DNA of 62,000 nt from Glandiceps talaboti (GCF_964340395.1 NC_135559.1:13488759-13550758), one strand, 5' to 3'; numbered from the stretch's first letter, positions 11,856 through 26,815 are shown. Program-made: numbers and translations. Notes: generated from the sequence alone by a model not told the origin.

Positions 11856-14719
11856 AATTAATAAATTTATTGGCCAATAGTTTGCAAAATATAAATAAAT
11901 CATTTTTTTTTTTTAAATTATCAGTCTTTTTATATATAAATCTAGTAGCTTTGCAATGTGGTAGGACTTCAATTTTAACAAATATTTAAAAAAAAATAAT
12001 TACTAGTTTCAAAACTATAAATATGTACACATGGTACACATTTTTATCTTACAAAAATTTGTCACAATTTTCTTTTTTTTTCTTAATTTCAATGTGGTAA
12101 GATGTATTCGCAAACTTCCAAAAACTTTTAATATAATTGTTTGTCAGGATTTTACAGAAGTGATTGATTTATAAATTTCAACACCTTTTGATCTAAATCA
12201 CATATATTTTAATATCAGATATCTCAGTAGTATTTAAATGATAACTGTGACCTTGTACTTTTCAACCTAAACTCGATTTTTCAAATCTCAACATTTTCTT
12301 CTTTTTTTTTCACAATTTTACCTAGCATAAAATCATGGTATGTGAAATTTAGACAAGGTTTTACCTAACAACATTTTGAAAATACAGCAAAGTCGATTTA
12401 TTTCAATGGAATTACAAGTTAAAATGTAGAGAATTATTAATTTAAATTATATTTGATGATAAGGGATTTAGAATTAAAACAGAGCACATTATTCATAATT
12501 TGGCAGGTTCAATGTCAATATAATACTAGTATATATGGCAACCTGCAATCATGTAAAACACATACACTATGTCTATAGAGACACACAGGCCTTGGCATGG
12601 TTCCCTTGTCTCATTTCATAGCACTGCATTGCATTTTAACCTTCTGCAAGGCCAACAGCCAATCTCTACATCACTCCCTGCGTCATCCATTCCCCCCCCC
12701 CCATTTTTTTCCATTAAAAAATACCTTATTTTAAATATCTTCCAAAATGATAAATGAACATGTTATAATAGATAATTGGCAATTTTTTAAACCTAAAACT
12801 CAATTTCTGATTAATTATTTTTTTTCTGTTAATTTTACTTCCTGTACATAAATATTCTGATTTTTTTTAATCATGAATACGATATTTAATTACAAATCTC
12901 CATCCATTTTTAAAGTACAATGATCGTTAATATACTACTAAAATTAGACAAAACATTGATTTTCAACTGGTACAAGTTTTCCATAACTTTGTAAACTTTT
13001 CAGAAACTTTTAACGACCACATTAAAAATTTCAATGTCATAAAAATTATTACATTGCTATGTTAAAATATGGAGGAACAAATATGAGATGGGGAAACATA
13101 CCCGGCTACCCCCCTTTGGATAATGGAATGGTCCATATTTGCTCTACAAGCAGTTGCCTGTATGGCTGTAACACAAAAGGCAGGCATAACAATGCCAGAC
13201 CAGCCATTGTACAAACCCACACTAATTTTCCATATTTTCTAATTGAACCACTAACAAGCAATCTTTGCATTTATCAACACCCCCACTTCATCATGCAACA
13301 GTGCACCTCAACAACAATTAAAAAAAAAGTTGTGAAAAATGGTTAGATTTTGAGGAGAAAATGCATGAAGAACATGTCTGTTTAATATCTTAGCTAGGCA
13401 TAAGGTCTGGGTGTGTTTATATACATTATGTCCATCATGTGAATTTACCATTATTTCTAGCAGCAAAATTACACTTGCTAAAAATGCACAAAAAAATCAG
13501 CCACAACCCCATCCACTACTCCAATATCCACAGTCTTCATCAAATAGTACAAACCAGCCATGGAAAAAACACTGACAAATTGAAAATACAAAGGGTTAGA
13601 CTCAAGTGGAAATGAATTTTCCCAAAAGCCATTGATGTGAACACAGTGACCTTGGCTAGCAAACAGTCTTAGGAGGTCTGTGCTGGTTGAATGTAACCTT
13701 GACAGAAAAGTAAGCAAAGCTGGCAAGCAGACTGCTTACATTGGTAAAAGAACATAGCCAGCTACAAGGTCAGCTGTTTTAAAGGCTGTCTACATGCATA
13801 CACACACACGACCCAGCTATGCTATGTGGATCATACAGTAAACTGTGCCTCTGAGTTCAATGCTATCACTTGCAACGAACAGTACAGAGCTTCAGTTTGC
13901 AAAATTACTGGTGTTGCTTGGCGAGAAAACAAGTGGCAACAAAGAACATCGATCACAGTGTTTTGAAATCACTGTTGTAGTATGTTTTTACACTTACCTT
14001 CAGAGATGTCCCTTCTACTGGTCTGCACTGCTGCTTAATTTGAATATACTATTTTAATGAGGTAACCTATGCCCTGAGCAGAGAGAACTAGCAGACAGGC
14101 AAAGAGCTCCAATCATTTGACAAGTTTATATAGCTGTCAACAACACAGAGGGTCCTCAAATGTCCCGAGGCATGGATCCACTCCTGTTCTGAGGTAGGAG
14201 ATAGTGAAGGTCCACTCCTGAGCTACTTCTGTGTGTAACACTGTAATTCCAAAGACCTTTGCCGGTACAATGGAGTGATGCCAGCTCATGCATGCATAAT
14301 GAGCTTGACCTGCACATTTGTTTGTAGGGGAGAACCAAACAGCAGACACTGGGAGGGACTACACAGTGAATGGGCCACCCCCGACAGCGAATCCAGCAGC
14401 CGATCCATCACTCCATACACTGTTCTGTCTAACACCTCCCACTACATGTACTTAATTTATACCTGTCTCAAACTCAACACTCAAGGAAAAGACTACACCT
14501 TCAGAATAACGCTTGTTTTCTGATTTAACACCGCTCAGTTTGCTGCATGGAAGTGCAGCTTACTCTATTCATAGATTGAATTAGCCTTCACATGAAATAT
14601 ACTTTAGAAATGGTGGCTAGTTACAATTGGTTGACCTGCTACACATGCGCACTCACTATTAGCATTACCTAGCCTTCACCTGGTGAGCACTGTCCTATTT
14701 CACTCAGACGTTATCAACG

Positions 14720-14751
14720 TGACGTGACGTAAAAAGCGCTACCTTAGTAAC
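14720..14751. promoter_or_regulatory. Candidate CRE pair plus RFX X-box-like site
   Basis: Two overlapping TGACGT motifs (14720-14725 and 14725-14730) lie 7 bp before GCTACCTTAGTAAC, which matches the RFX consensus RYYNYYATRRNRAC at all but one position. This is a motif match only. Confidence 0.25.
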
Positions 14752-15555
14752 ATAGGAAGCTGACCCTGCAAACTGACGAGGTGAAAGTAGTACATACAAC
14801 ATACAAATTATACTTTCAGGGACATATTCTACTCTGCGGAGCAATATCCACGTTTTCCCTTTCAACCTTATGGTTTATCTTTTCCTGTGATGCTTCATTT
14901 CTGTTTCAGGATTTGGAATAAAATTAGAGAACTCTGTTACACTCAGAAATTCAAAAAGGAGTTCACAATCACCATGGAAATATTACGCAAACCTATTTAT
15001 ATCAAAATGTCAATAATTTGTGTTGCGACGTAAAAATAAAATCACTTCAGAAAGAAAGATTTCCCATGAGATCAAGTTAGTGCAGTGAACCCATTCAATT
15101 TTAGTATGTATCATGTGATCTAGATATAACATATGGTGGGTACAGATCGAGAGGGGGTGGCGGCGTGTGGTTTGTCTTTCAGTCAGTTACGCAACCCAAA
15201 TCAGCTCACTTTGTCATGTTGCATATGTGATATAATCAGTTTTGCCATTCAAACCAGTTCACTTTTATCCCCTGACTACTGTTTAAGGATTTTTGAGTTG
15301 TCAATGACAAATTCATTTACAACCCTCTTTCCTATTCTTGTTTCATTCATTAATGTAGTAATTCTGATCTTAATTGCAAATGATGGATACTTGATTTTAT
15401 TTGCAAATGAAAACGCATCACTTGTGAAACAAACAATTTTTACAACACATTTGCCCTTCAGAATTTTTTTTAAATTCCGTATGTCCTTCAGGACTCTGTT
15501 AAGTCTTATATGTAGTACTGCACAAAACACGAACTTCACAGTTGTTTTGAATTAC

Positions 15556-15572
15556 GTGTTGCTAAGCAACAC
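15556..15572. promoter_or_regulatory. Palindromic X-box-like motif
   Basis: GTGTTGCTAAGCAACAC is a palindrome around one central base. It contains GTTGCT-A-AGCAAC, close to the two half-sites bound by RFX factors. No nearby promoter is recognised, so function is unproven. Confidence 0.25.
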
Positions 15573-16504
15573 AAGGATTTTTCATATCTAAATTCAGATT
15601 AAATATATAACAAGACAGCATATCAAAGTATAAACACCGAACTCTCACCACTGCTAATCTTGCTGTAATTTTTGTTACGCAAGTCAAACACTGAACACAT
15701 CGGCTGTCTTGTTAGTGCATTGAGAGTTGTCAGCAGTCAGTCTAGACTCGAATGACCAGAGTGGCTTTGTAACAAAGCCTGCCACACAAAAGAAGTGCTA
15801 AATATAGTCTATTATGTCAGCTATGTATATGTACAGTGTCAATACTCTTAATAACATCACAGCCAGTGATACACTAACGTTTATCCATCTCAATTTACAT
15901 TACAGACATGGTGTTAAATTTCTTTACCAATCATCATCATCATTCATCTAGCCAATTTATATGGTATGGATGAATTACTTCCAGTGTATTTGTTACAGCC
16001 AATAATAATGTATAAATTTCTGCTCTCAATCTTGCATTTTTTTTGACTGACTAAAATTTAGCCATGTATAGCCGAGGAAAGAGTATGCTATTTTATATAC
16101 GACAGTGTTCGCGGTGCTTTTTTTTCCGTTACATATGTCGTACACAGAAGACGCCAAAATTTGTGTACTGACCTAACTTTGATACAACATAACTTAATAC
16201 TTCTAAACCCCATCATGTTAATTTTTTTACTAACCTTCCAAAGCTACTACTACATAGAGTAAAGCATTTTTTTTTTTAGAACATACCATAATCATCAACT
16301 TACATGGTTGAATACTGACTGCTGTTCCCTTGATTTCAATTCTTTCTACAACTATCATTTCTGATATTTTGATTTTCAATAAAGAGAGGAATTGAAGTTA
16401 ATAATACTATACACATCGAAAGACATCACTATCAACATATATGATAATCATTTATGAAATGTACTCAAACTGAAATTGGAACAACATTACTGGGGTTTTA
16501 ATTA

Positions 16505-16867
16505 CAGGCTTACTGTAGGTAAAATCTACCTGAGTTCCCCCTGTCATTTTATCAGGGTTCCCTACCAGTGTTTCTGTTATGGGTGGTAAGTAGGCAAAAC
16601 CTGTATTCCACTGTCATTTTACCAGGTTCCCCTATCAGTGTTTTGTTAAGGGTGGAAAAGTAAGTCTACCTGAGTTCCCTAGTCATTTTAGCAGGGTTCC
16701 CTACCAGTGTTTCTATTATGGGTGGTAAGTAGGTAAAATCTACCTGAGTCCCCTCGTCATTTTATCAGGGTTCCCCACCAAAATTACGTATTGGAAACTG
16801 CTATTTTTTAAAAATCAGATTATCCAATTTCTGTTACCAGTGTTCCCACAAGTTAGCAACAACACTG
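16505..16867 (+). mobile_element. Family B MITE with four tandem 5' ends
   Basis: The ~72-bp left-end module (cagtgtttctgttatgggtg, gtaagtaggtaaaatctacc, gagttccc, cattttatcagggttccc) starts near 16515, 16588, 16660 and 16731. A single right end (tagcaacaacactg) follows at 16867. Other copies carry the module once. Confidence 0.8.
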
Positions 16868-16869
16868 AT

Positions 16870-19800
16870 TATTTGTAACATCAATATTACTTGTGTTATA
16901 AACCATTTTTATGTGCATAACATCACTCTCTTTTGGATATATGTGCTGTCACAGAATTTAGTGGAAATTTTATGAGTTCACATGACTGATATCAGTGGTA
17001 CTTTTGTTTTGATTAACTTTCATGCATATAAAATAACATCCATCACTGATGAAGACAGTGTCCATTACTGATGAACGTATGCCATTGTAGTTTGTGCGAA
17101 AATTTTCAATTCACAGCAATGACATCAATATTATGAACTACATGTCCTTTCATGTGTATAGCACCAATCACTGTTGAACATAGACCATCAGAGTTCGGCA
17201 AAAATTAGACAAGTTTACAACTCGGATATCCATATTCGTTATATTAAACATCTAAGTTAGTTTTATTAAACCGCTTCTACTGCTTATAATGTCGATCACT
17301 TTATGAATATACACCCTCAGAATATAACAAAAGGTCACACAGTAACACTTCTTATATACCAATAAAGCCATCATAACAGCTCAGATATGTTTCAATAGTG
17401 AAATCAGAAGATCACCAGTCACCATACGATACTAAAGAATCATCATGTAAAGCCTCTGTCTCTCTAGGAAGTATTTGCTTGTACACAACTAAGTACTATG
17501 TTCTCAACAAAGAATACTAGTAGTATGTGTATACCTGTACCAGCTGTATTTATCATCATCACAAAACAAACCAGGCTACATTGCTATTGTTGTAGGGTGA
17601 TGTACTTTATTGTTACAATTTACAAATGTGTTATTTTTGTATGAAACATGTACAAAGGTTGTATTATGCATATGACACTGTGAATGCTATAATCGCATGA
17701 AACATTCCTCACTACAAAATCAGTCTACGATGAAAATTTATTTTTTATTAACATATCTATTGTACCATATTTTTTTTACCCCTGCTATAAAATAGATTAT
17801 GACACGCTGTACATGTATATTAATTTTCATAATCATACATACATCATTACATGAAGACTAACTCATTAGTTTTCACATCAACGACATGAAAATGTTCCAG
17901 ATCATCTGACTGGTTTTCATTTACCTATCCATTACTTCGTAACCCCCTCCCCCTTACAATTTTTAGCTATATTTTTACCATTTTATACAATCCTATTGCT
18001 AACCCAATGTTGCTCTGTTCACCGAACAAAACTAGTCAGAACTGTTAGAAAACCTTTGAGTTGAGTTTTGTTGAGACCATTCAGTTTTCACCAGTGTTGT
18101 TATTACTGTATATCTTTCTAGAAATATTCCCATAACAGAACTGTTGTACTATCATTACATTTTTTTCTTCAAATATGAATAAATATTTCACATGCAAACA
18201 CTGCCTTTGTTTAATTCAAGAGACCCTGTTCATTTCTTTTTACGTATGTATTTTTTATGACTTGGAAAAGCATCTATTACCAAACCAAAAACCCAACCTG
18301 GCCAAGCTAAACCACGCCCTTTTGTAAGTTCATTTCATCATAACTATGATTTCATATCAACAGTATTGTATTTGCACAAAGGAGTCAGGTTTTTATGGTA
18401 TATATTTTATGAAATATTTGACTTCAAACATTACAATTATATAATACATGAAATTGTAATTGTCATGATACACACTTTTTTCATTAATATTTCAAATTAA
18501 TTTCATCAAAAATTTAACCTCATAATTTTTTAAGGTACAGTATGCAATTTTAACTAACAGTGGCAATGAAATGTCTTGACACAGTCAGCATCTTATTTGA
18601 CTTGTTAGACTTCAGTGGTATCATACCCGATACGTATACCCTTCTTTGGTTACATATATTACTCATAGTAATCTGGTACTTGGATTACAGAGTTGAAGTG
18701 GGTCACAACATTACCCCCGAATTCCTTTTATTGACATTCCACTGCAGTAAATATTTTGGGGCTAAAATGACAACAGTGTGAATGACACATAGCGCAGACT
18801 TAACAACACATAGACTAGGCTGGCTGTACAATAGTTGTCGCCATACCATAGCCAAGCTGTGACGTGACATGACGTACAGTTTCACTATTACATAGCATAC
18901 AGTATCCTGACATACATACATATCATTTGGTATATTCCATAATTCACGGGTAGACTTGTCATACGCAGAGAAATTCATCATGTTCTGTGTTTCGGGATTC
19001 TACCTCTCCAGTATGGTACAATCTGAAATGCGAGAAGTCGACTGGGGTCTGAGGAACCAGTATATAAACACCATCGGCTACATTCCAAATATAGTACAGA
19101 CCTAACAACCTCTCCACTAACGTAGACAGTTGCAACATGAATTACCAGTTACAATACTTTTAATTGGAAACATGCCAAATTCGGCAGTTTCTCTTGCCTC
19201 GATTTCATTTTCCGCGTATTCCCTCACTGCGATAACCTGTCTCTTCCTTCCGTATTTTCTCAAATTAAATGTTCGACGACAATATTTTATATTTTTTCCA
19301 TGATATTGTCAGTCCTGCTAATATTTCAGTTATCAGTTAGTATACATACGTCCGATTTGGTGTGTTACAAATATGCGAATTAAAGATATTGTCATTCATA
19401 TTGTATGAATGAACTCTGTACCTTTCATTCATTTAATCATGAACCATTCTCCATTCTTATGAATGAACAGCTACCCACACGTAAAACCTCAAAGGACACC
19501 TGGCTGATAGTAATGCTCAAATAAAATAAATTTTGATTCATAATTGTTCTGACAGGTCGCCTACGTATTCCGCGTTTACTGGTACTACACATCGAACAGG
19601 CAAATCCTACCCAAAAAATGGACACGGAGAATTATGTGGAAAAAAATTGCTATCACCTAGACAGAATACGTTGACCTAATTTCATAATGGTGTAACACGT
19701 TACACAACCATTTCTCGATGAAAACAATTCCCTGCATTGGATTATCTTCAGAATACACTGTATAGTATTTTGCCAAAAAATAACAGTAACACGATGAATT

Positions 19801-20755
19801 ACAATTTTTTCAATTGTAAAAACATTTTTTTTCGAAGTACACGCATCCCCAGTAAACATAAATCACATATCTATGAAACACAAGTTATTTTTTTTTTTTT
19901 AAAAGTAAATTATAATCGTAAATACGATTCTATTGCATCAATGCCATCTAAGATTTATTTCCTGGTATACTGGAGCCTAAATCTGCCAAGGTGAGTGATC
20001 TAATTACTCGATAGCCATGGAGAACAGAAAGAACTTGAATTATCGACAAAATTCACACCTACATTTATTCACTGACATTATTGTGAGGAAATTGTCTACC
20101 TACTCATACATACATACATCTGAAACAAGCTGGTGAAGTGACTGATATGTAACGCATCTAGGCACCTAAAAAAACACTCAACCACAAATGTCAACTGATG
20201 ATCTGTTGCGGAGTATACATCCTACATAGAATCTTTCATAATACTATGGTTTGTACAGACACGTGGGTGGACAGGTTACCTTTACACCACAGTGTGACTG
20301 GGGCATTTAACAATCTAGCAAGCTGAACAATATGGACGTCATTTTACAATACAGTTCCATGACGAACTCCATAATACAACCACCTTTCTACAACCATGCT
20401 GGTTGCCATAGCATGACAATGTGTACATTTTTTTTGTGCCTAGGTTTTTTTTAAAGAAGAATAACAGCTGTGTTTTTGTGTGTGGGGATAAAGGTATCAG
20501 TGTAAATATTTCAGCAGTCTTTTCTTTTCCTGTTAACTTCAAAATGTACGATTATTTTTATATTCAACACCATCTGATATCATTTAAATCCACACTATAA
20601 AAACCAACATGTAACCAACTTGAAATATTAAATTGTGTATCATGATTAACATATGGGTAAATAATACTGAGATTATATATTTCTACACATAATATATCAT
20701 TTTTTGGAAACTCTATAACCTATTTATCTACCTGGCCATATGTATCTATGTTTGT
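16870..20755. other. Intronic sequence, nothing recognised
   Basis: It contains no conserved peptide or structured RNA that I can support. A TGACGTGACATGACGT motif pair occurs at 18860-18875. Confidence 0.5.
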
Positions 20756-20756
20756 G

Positions 20757-21035
20757 TGTGTATGTATGTATGTATGTATGTATGTATGTATGTATGTATG
20801 TATGTATGTATGTATGTATGTATGTATGTATGTATGTATGTATGTATGTATGTATGTATGTATGTATGTATGTATGTATGTATGTATGTATGTATGTATG
20901 TATGTATGTATGTATGTATGACGTATGTTTGTGTATGTATGTATGTATGTATGTATGTATGTATGTATGTATGTGTGTGTGTGTATGTATGTATGTATGT
21001 ATGTATGTATGTATGTATGTATGTATGTATCTATC
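20757..21035. repeat. Long (GTAT)n microsatellite
   Basis: About 270 bp of nearly pure gtat/atgt units, with one acgtatgtttgtgt interruption near 20920 and a gtgtgtgt run near 20973. Open frames reading MYVC... are artefacts of the tetranucleotide. Confidence 0.98.
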
Positions 21036-21251
21036 TATTTATCTGTCTGTCTGTCTACCTCCATTGATCTATCTATCCAAACATCTATCCATCAATATAT
21101 CTAACCATCTCATGTCTATCTATCGATCTATTTAATATTATCTAATATTATCTCAATCCATTCATCAATATATCTATCTACCATTTCTCTAATACCTATC
21201 ACTCCATCTATCTATCCATCCTCACACACACAGACAGACAGACAGAGACAC

Positions 21252-21315
<64 letters not shown>
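21036..21315. repeat. Degenerate (ATCT)n, (ACAG)n and (CA)n tracts
   Basis: The GTAT array grades into atct/gtct repeats. Cagacagacaga (about 21232-21280) and a CA run (about 21280-21313) follow. Confidence 0.9.
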
Positions 21316-23045
21316 CCAGCTAATAGTATACAACCAACCATATTCTTCAATACAATAAATTTTCATTTTATCTTTATTCGTACGATATTGATGGCGTACT
21401 ATATACATTTGCCATTTATTTTCCATTTCAAAACCTGTACAGCCATGTAAGTTTCTGGATATACAATTAAATGATAATATTAGTCTTTGTTCAGCGTATG
21501 TCTATTCATGGTTTATTTTTGTGATACAGTATTCTTCTTGAAATATATATATATATTCTCAACTCAATGAAATCTACATGTCCCTACCGTTTTCTGAAAG
21601 GACCAGTATCAAATTTCTATAAACCTAGTAATATTTGGAACAAAAATATTTTGCCATTTTACGTTCGCCAACTAGTTTTAAAACACTAATCTTTGTGAAT
21701 TGCTGATCACGTTGTGTTTTGTTCATGTACAAGATACTTCACTCACTATTCCGTGTTTTTGTTTTCCAGCGAAATGAGCGAATGGTAGTCGTCTGTGAAA
21801 ATTTCTCAATTTACACAAAATGCAGCATTTACCCCATACATACCGCACATGTAAATAGTGTAGGATTGTTTGGACAAATGTATCATTAATTTTTTTTCTT
21901 CGGAGAAACACATTTATGGCTGCAATTATAGGTAGACTATTGAAAAGGGATAAGAAACAAAAATGAAACGAAAACCTCATGATTCTAAGAATTTGATCAC
22001 AATTTGAAGAACTTGATAAAATTCCATAAATATGCCCTGTGGAAATATTCCAGTTGTTCAATAAGGTTTCTTACAACTACATTTTCTCTTCATATTTCTA
22101 TACTTTTACACATACAATTTATGAATGTTCATTCATTTTATTTCAATTCAAATTGATATTGCGCACTCAAGGATTACTGCTTTTAAAATTACTCTTACAT
22201 AATTATAAAAGTCTCTCATATTGCAAAGAGGTGGGCTAATATATACATGTTGAGGTAATTTAGGTAGATACAATACAAAGTATCTAATTCGTGAAAGAAA
22301 GGAGAGAAAAAAAATGAACAACAGCTGCTTATGATGACCCCTTGATGATCCCCCTCGTTGCCAATAGAAATAACACGTAATCATAGTCAACAGAAGGAAG
22401 CTAGATGGCCTCAATGCTCCTTAAGCTGATCTAAATCAGCAAACAGATTTGGGGAATATAAAAGGTACTTGGTACAAGGTTAGCATGCTGGTGAAGCTGA
22501 GTAAATGAAGCCTTGTATAAATACATCATTTTGGCTGGTAGTAGTAATGTTATGAATTTGAAACGTAAAAATCAACCAAATTGTCTTTAATTTTGTTCCA
22601 TGTAAAAAAAGCTATGCTAAATATTTATTCAATGAAAGTAAAACATAAGCACCAAAATGTTCAGTAATTTATTCGAATTTTAAAATTTGCAATTTTTTTC
22701 CCCCACTAAAAAACAGGACTCAATAGTTTGTTAGGGTTATAATAGCCGGAATTCTCTTTCACTATGAGGCTTTTATTTTGGATTTATATAATTACTCGAA
22801 AAATAAAACACTCTAAAATTGACACTGATTAGCACCTTATTATGACAACATATGGTGAGATAATGGACTGCAAAATACTGCTGTTACTTACATCAATTCT
22901 GGATGCAGTGGTGAAAGCTTCCAAAGTATTCATACAGGTGTGTGTGTGTAGTCTGTTTAAACACCACAGTCTAGCCAGAACAGAGTTAGATAGCCCTGAG
23001 ACTGCCATATCTCACTTGAAAATGTTTTTCATCACAAAACAAGCC
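21316..23045. other. Intronic sequence, nothing recognised
   Basis: No supported gene. Minus-strand frames at 21723-22061 and 22148-22414 have no recognisable domain. Confidence 0.5.
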
Positions 23046-23050
23046 AGTAA

Positions 23051-23347
23051 GTCAAGTCAAATAGCTGGCTATACTGTCAAGTCAGTGTGTCAAGTCAGAT
23101 AGCCAAGTTTCTGGGCTATACTGTCAAGCCAGTATGTCAAGTCAGATAGCCAAGTCTCTGGACTATACTGTCAAGCCAGTATGTCAAGTCAGATAGCCAA
23201 GTTTCTGGGCTATACTGTCAAGTCAGTGTGTCAAGTCAGATAGCCAAGTCTCTGGGCTATACTGTCAAGTCAGTATGTCAAGTCAGATAGCCAAGTTTCT
23301 GGGATATACTGTCAAGCCAGTATGTCAAGTCAGATAGCCAAGTCTCT
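23051..23347 (+). repeat. 47-bp minisatellite, ~6 units
   Basis: The unit gtcaagtcagatagccaagt followed by ctctgggctatactgtcaag and ccagtat starts at 23089, 23136, 23183, 23230, 23277 and 23324. An earlier truncated unit lies at 23051. There are no spacers, so it is not a CRISPR array. Confidence 0.95.
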
Positions 23348-23349
23348 GT

Positions 23350-26300
23350 GACTCTGATATAGACCTTTATATACAACTTCAGTTTAAAGTAATTTCAATC
23401 ATATTCCTTAAAATTTCCACTGCAGGGACTATGTTTCAGCCATGGCAGACATATACACACTAACACGTCAATGTCACACCTACATTAAGTTACTACATAC
23501 ACCTACCAGTACAACTACTTTCTTTCAAGGACTTATTCTTTCTTCTCCTTAGTTTGTGGGTTGAAGTAAACAATACACAAGGTTCCAGTTGATTCACTTA
23601 TAATAGCTGGTAATTTCATTTTCCTTGAAGGCAGAGGCAGGGATAAGAAGGGCTGTTGTTGTATCTGATGTTGCTACCACATACTTGCATGAAGAACATG
23701 AAGGCAAGCTCACACAAATGTCAGCTACGTAATATTCCATAGCTAAATCTGGCCCCCACGGGTTTCCTTCACTGAAGAAACCTTTGATGTTATCAGTGAT
23801 CACTCTATTTTTTAAGCAATCATCATGAATACACGGGTAAGGCAGAATAAAAAAAAAAACACATTTGTTTCTGATAACATAACTTCAGAAATATGGGTAG
23901 GTAAGTCGGAATTTCACTTTACATTTTTTAAATCACTTCGACCCCAAGATAAGATACTCGTCAGTCACAATACTTACGTGAGACTTTGATGAGGTGTAAA
24001 AGAATTAAATGGAGACAATTATAAGTTAAGTAGACAAACACGTTATGCAGACTGTACTGTTATGGTCTAAAAAGACCTTATTTCTCTCTGGAATATGATT
24101 TTTTTTAAACATTAAAGTGACCAAAGATGAGGTAAAGGTGTGAAGGTAGACATGGAAATAGTACAGTAAATTGTTACCATTTTACCTTTTTGCATGCAAA
24201 AATTTTTTTTTATGGTCGGGAGCGTAAACTAGTGTCGGTCAGGTTATCGGAAACACACTATTTTTTATTTGGACTAACTATTCAGTTTGTGTCATTCACC
24301 TTGAAATGCAAGTGCACATCGGTGACTAGTCATTCACACTGATTGGAAAATTCTATCCTTCACAATCTAACGAATTGTTATTACAGTTAGACATCTTCAA
24401 TTTGCTCTGTCAAATGCATCTGATTTACTGAATATGAGAGTCACAAATTCAGCAATGAGACAGACTTGAGTTGGTTTTGTGAATTCGAAACAGTTAATCA
24501 TGAAAATACGTTTGTATTTCAGAGTTGCAAAATATAGCCAGTAACTAGAAGTCTGGTTATATGAGAATCTGGTAGTCATTCATACAAATAAATAAGTTAC
24601 AATTTCAGAGTCACTACACCCGTTGTAAATCAGCACATAGACAGACTTGGATTGGTCTTCTCTAAACACCACAGTTGTGTGGAACTATATCTCTTTAGCT
24701 ACAACAACCTTAGCATTCCTCACCCAGTTTTTAACTGTCTCCATTTAATCTCACTTAATGACCTGTTTCTTCACTTTCACTTTGATTTATGTCATGCGTG
24801 ATGAATATAGAAGCAGTACACCAAAACCAACACAAAAACTTCTTTATTTTCACAGCCTACGTTTTTAAGAAAATGTGTCGGACATTTTCACACCATGGAT
24901 AACCAAGTTTCATATGTTTGATGTGTGACATGTTTTAATTTTCAGTTGGGTCATGACTGTCAGTGGGTGGAGGAGGTAGGAGACAGTATTTTTGTATTTT
25001 AATGGGGTGGTATACATTACATGTCTATTCTAAGCAGCTGCATGCAAATTAATTACCAAGTTATCCCAATCTTGGTTTATGTGCAACTTTTTACCTTTTC
25101 TTATTGAGTCACTTTTTACGACCAGTTCCACCCTCGGTGCCTTTTCAAGACAGGACCTCGTTAAAATAACAGTAAATCTTCTGGTGTTTTGACTAGGCAC
25201 CAGATGTATACTGTAGTGTCATGTGAAGAGTTAGTGGATATAACATCACAGACACTTGTTTCCCCCTGAGATATGCTTCACAGTGTAATAAAATATCAAT
25301 AATATTGACATATTTGGCCGGTAATATATAACCAGAGATGAACTGAAAATGCTCCTGTATATCTTTGTATGATCTGTAGATGTAGCAACTTTCATCGAAT
25401 TTGGTGCAGCCATTCTGCACATACAGTCCCATTTATAAAATCATTAATTATGCAAATTTGCATTAATTATGCAAGCCCTCCCACCCAAAATTATCAGTAC
25501 AGTGATTGCAATGCACTCACGCCTTTCATTATAAAGTGCAGCCGTTAACTTCTACATTACATTTTTAATTACAAAACTTAGCTAAATATGCAACTGACCA
25601 ATTAATTGACACGAGACAATTGACATGATTCCCCTTCAGTTACCAAGGTTACCAAACTTTAGCAAAAAATAACTTGTTAACAAGTTTGTTAAATTGTCAA
25701 ATATGAACACAGCCACTAATGAAACTAATTTACATAAAGAATTCAGTTTTTCACAACCCAATTCTTTGGTTTGTTGTACATATAATTTCTGAATTCACAT
25801 GTATGGTATTTTGCTACAAACTAGTCTGGAGTAACCATGGAAATAATATTGTTCCGTATCTTAAATTCAGCAAGGTGCCTGGGCAAAACAGCATTATTAA
25901 CTGGAATTTCGTTTTCACAGAAAATTAGAAATCTGAAATTAATTCCTAGAAAGGTCCACTGTAGTCTTTTATCTATGTATAGTACACAGTTGTCCTATTC
26001 TTGTATATATTGTAAACCTTTTTCTCACCCACAGATACACCCTTGTTCTGGTTGATTGCTGATGCAACAATTAATCAATGACTTTTACTAGTATTATGGC
26101 AGCACAAGTACGCCCCAATAAGAACAATATCCCAAATTTAAATTTCTTTCCAAGGATACTAGTGTGAAAATAGTATTAGAACGCAGAGTACGAGGACTAC
26201 GTGACCAGGGTCATGTGATTATTACTACATGACCTCCTTATCTGAGGGTCGAAGTCTCTTGTTTGGGTAATATTTTATTACATGCCTCTATGTACACCAG

Positions 26301-26690
26301 TGTCAATATCTATTTTGATAATGATATTTCTATGATAAAGATTTGTCAAGATTGATCCTTTTTTTTTCTGAAAAATGAAAATTTCATATACTGATATGGT
26401 TTGATGAAGTCTGGTGATATGGTGAATGTGTGCTTGGTTGTACAGAATGAAACAATGACACACATGGTCTGGTAAGAGTGCGATAGGGGATGACATTGAA
26501 TTGTATTGTGATTACAACACACAGTTGATTGGATGGGTGGAGAACACGTAGGCTTGAAAACAAAAATGAGAGCATCATCACAGGTGAAGATTCTAAAGTT
26601 GAAGATGACAGAGGTATGCTTGTACAGTATCACATTGGATTAAAAGATGAAAATTGACGCCAAAATTACGTGATGAATTGAAGTCATACT
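23350..26690. other. Intronic sequence, nothing recognised
   Basis: AT-rich unique sequence. The open frames on both strands are short and without domains. Confidence 0.5.
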
Positions 26691-26691
26691 G

Positions 26692-26815
26692 TACTAAAAT
26701 AACAAACTCAGCTACCCTGATATACCATCCACATACTGGGACTAAAATAACAAACTCGGCTACCCTGATATCATACATATTCTGGATTAAAAATAACAAA
26801 CTTAGCTAGTCTAAT
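26692..26815 (+). repeat. ~48-bp minisatellite, 2.5 units
   Basis: The phrase ctaaaataacaaactcagct followed by accctgatat occurs three times, with the last copy diverged. Confidence 0.75.

Larger units (their letters stand above)
11860..16500. other. Very AT-rich intronic sequence, no gene recognised
   Basis: About 4.6 kb, with the 11.9-13.0 kb part especially rich in A and T runs. The longest non-repeat open frame of the window (15133-15591 plus, 152 codons) and an 87-codon frame opposite it (15276-15539) lie here. Neither shows a domain I recognise. Confidence 0.5.

Noticed and set aside
20740-21135. Open frames of repeated MYVC
   Set aside because: They are the GTAT microsatellite read in frame; the same applies to frames at 47119-47585.
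23051-23347. Regular 47-bp repeats as a CRISPR array
   Set aside because: Units are contiguous without unique spacers, and the host is an animal genome.
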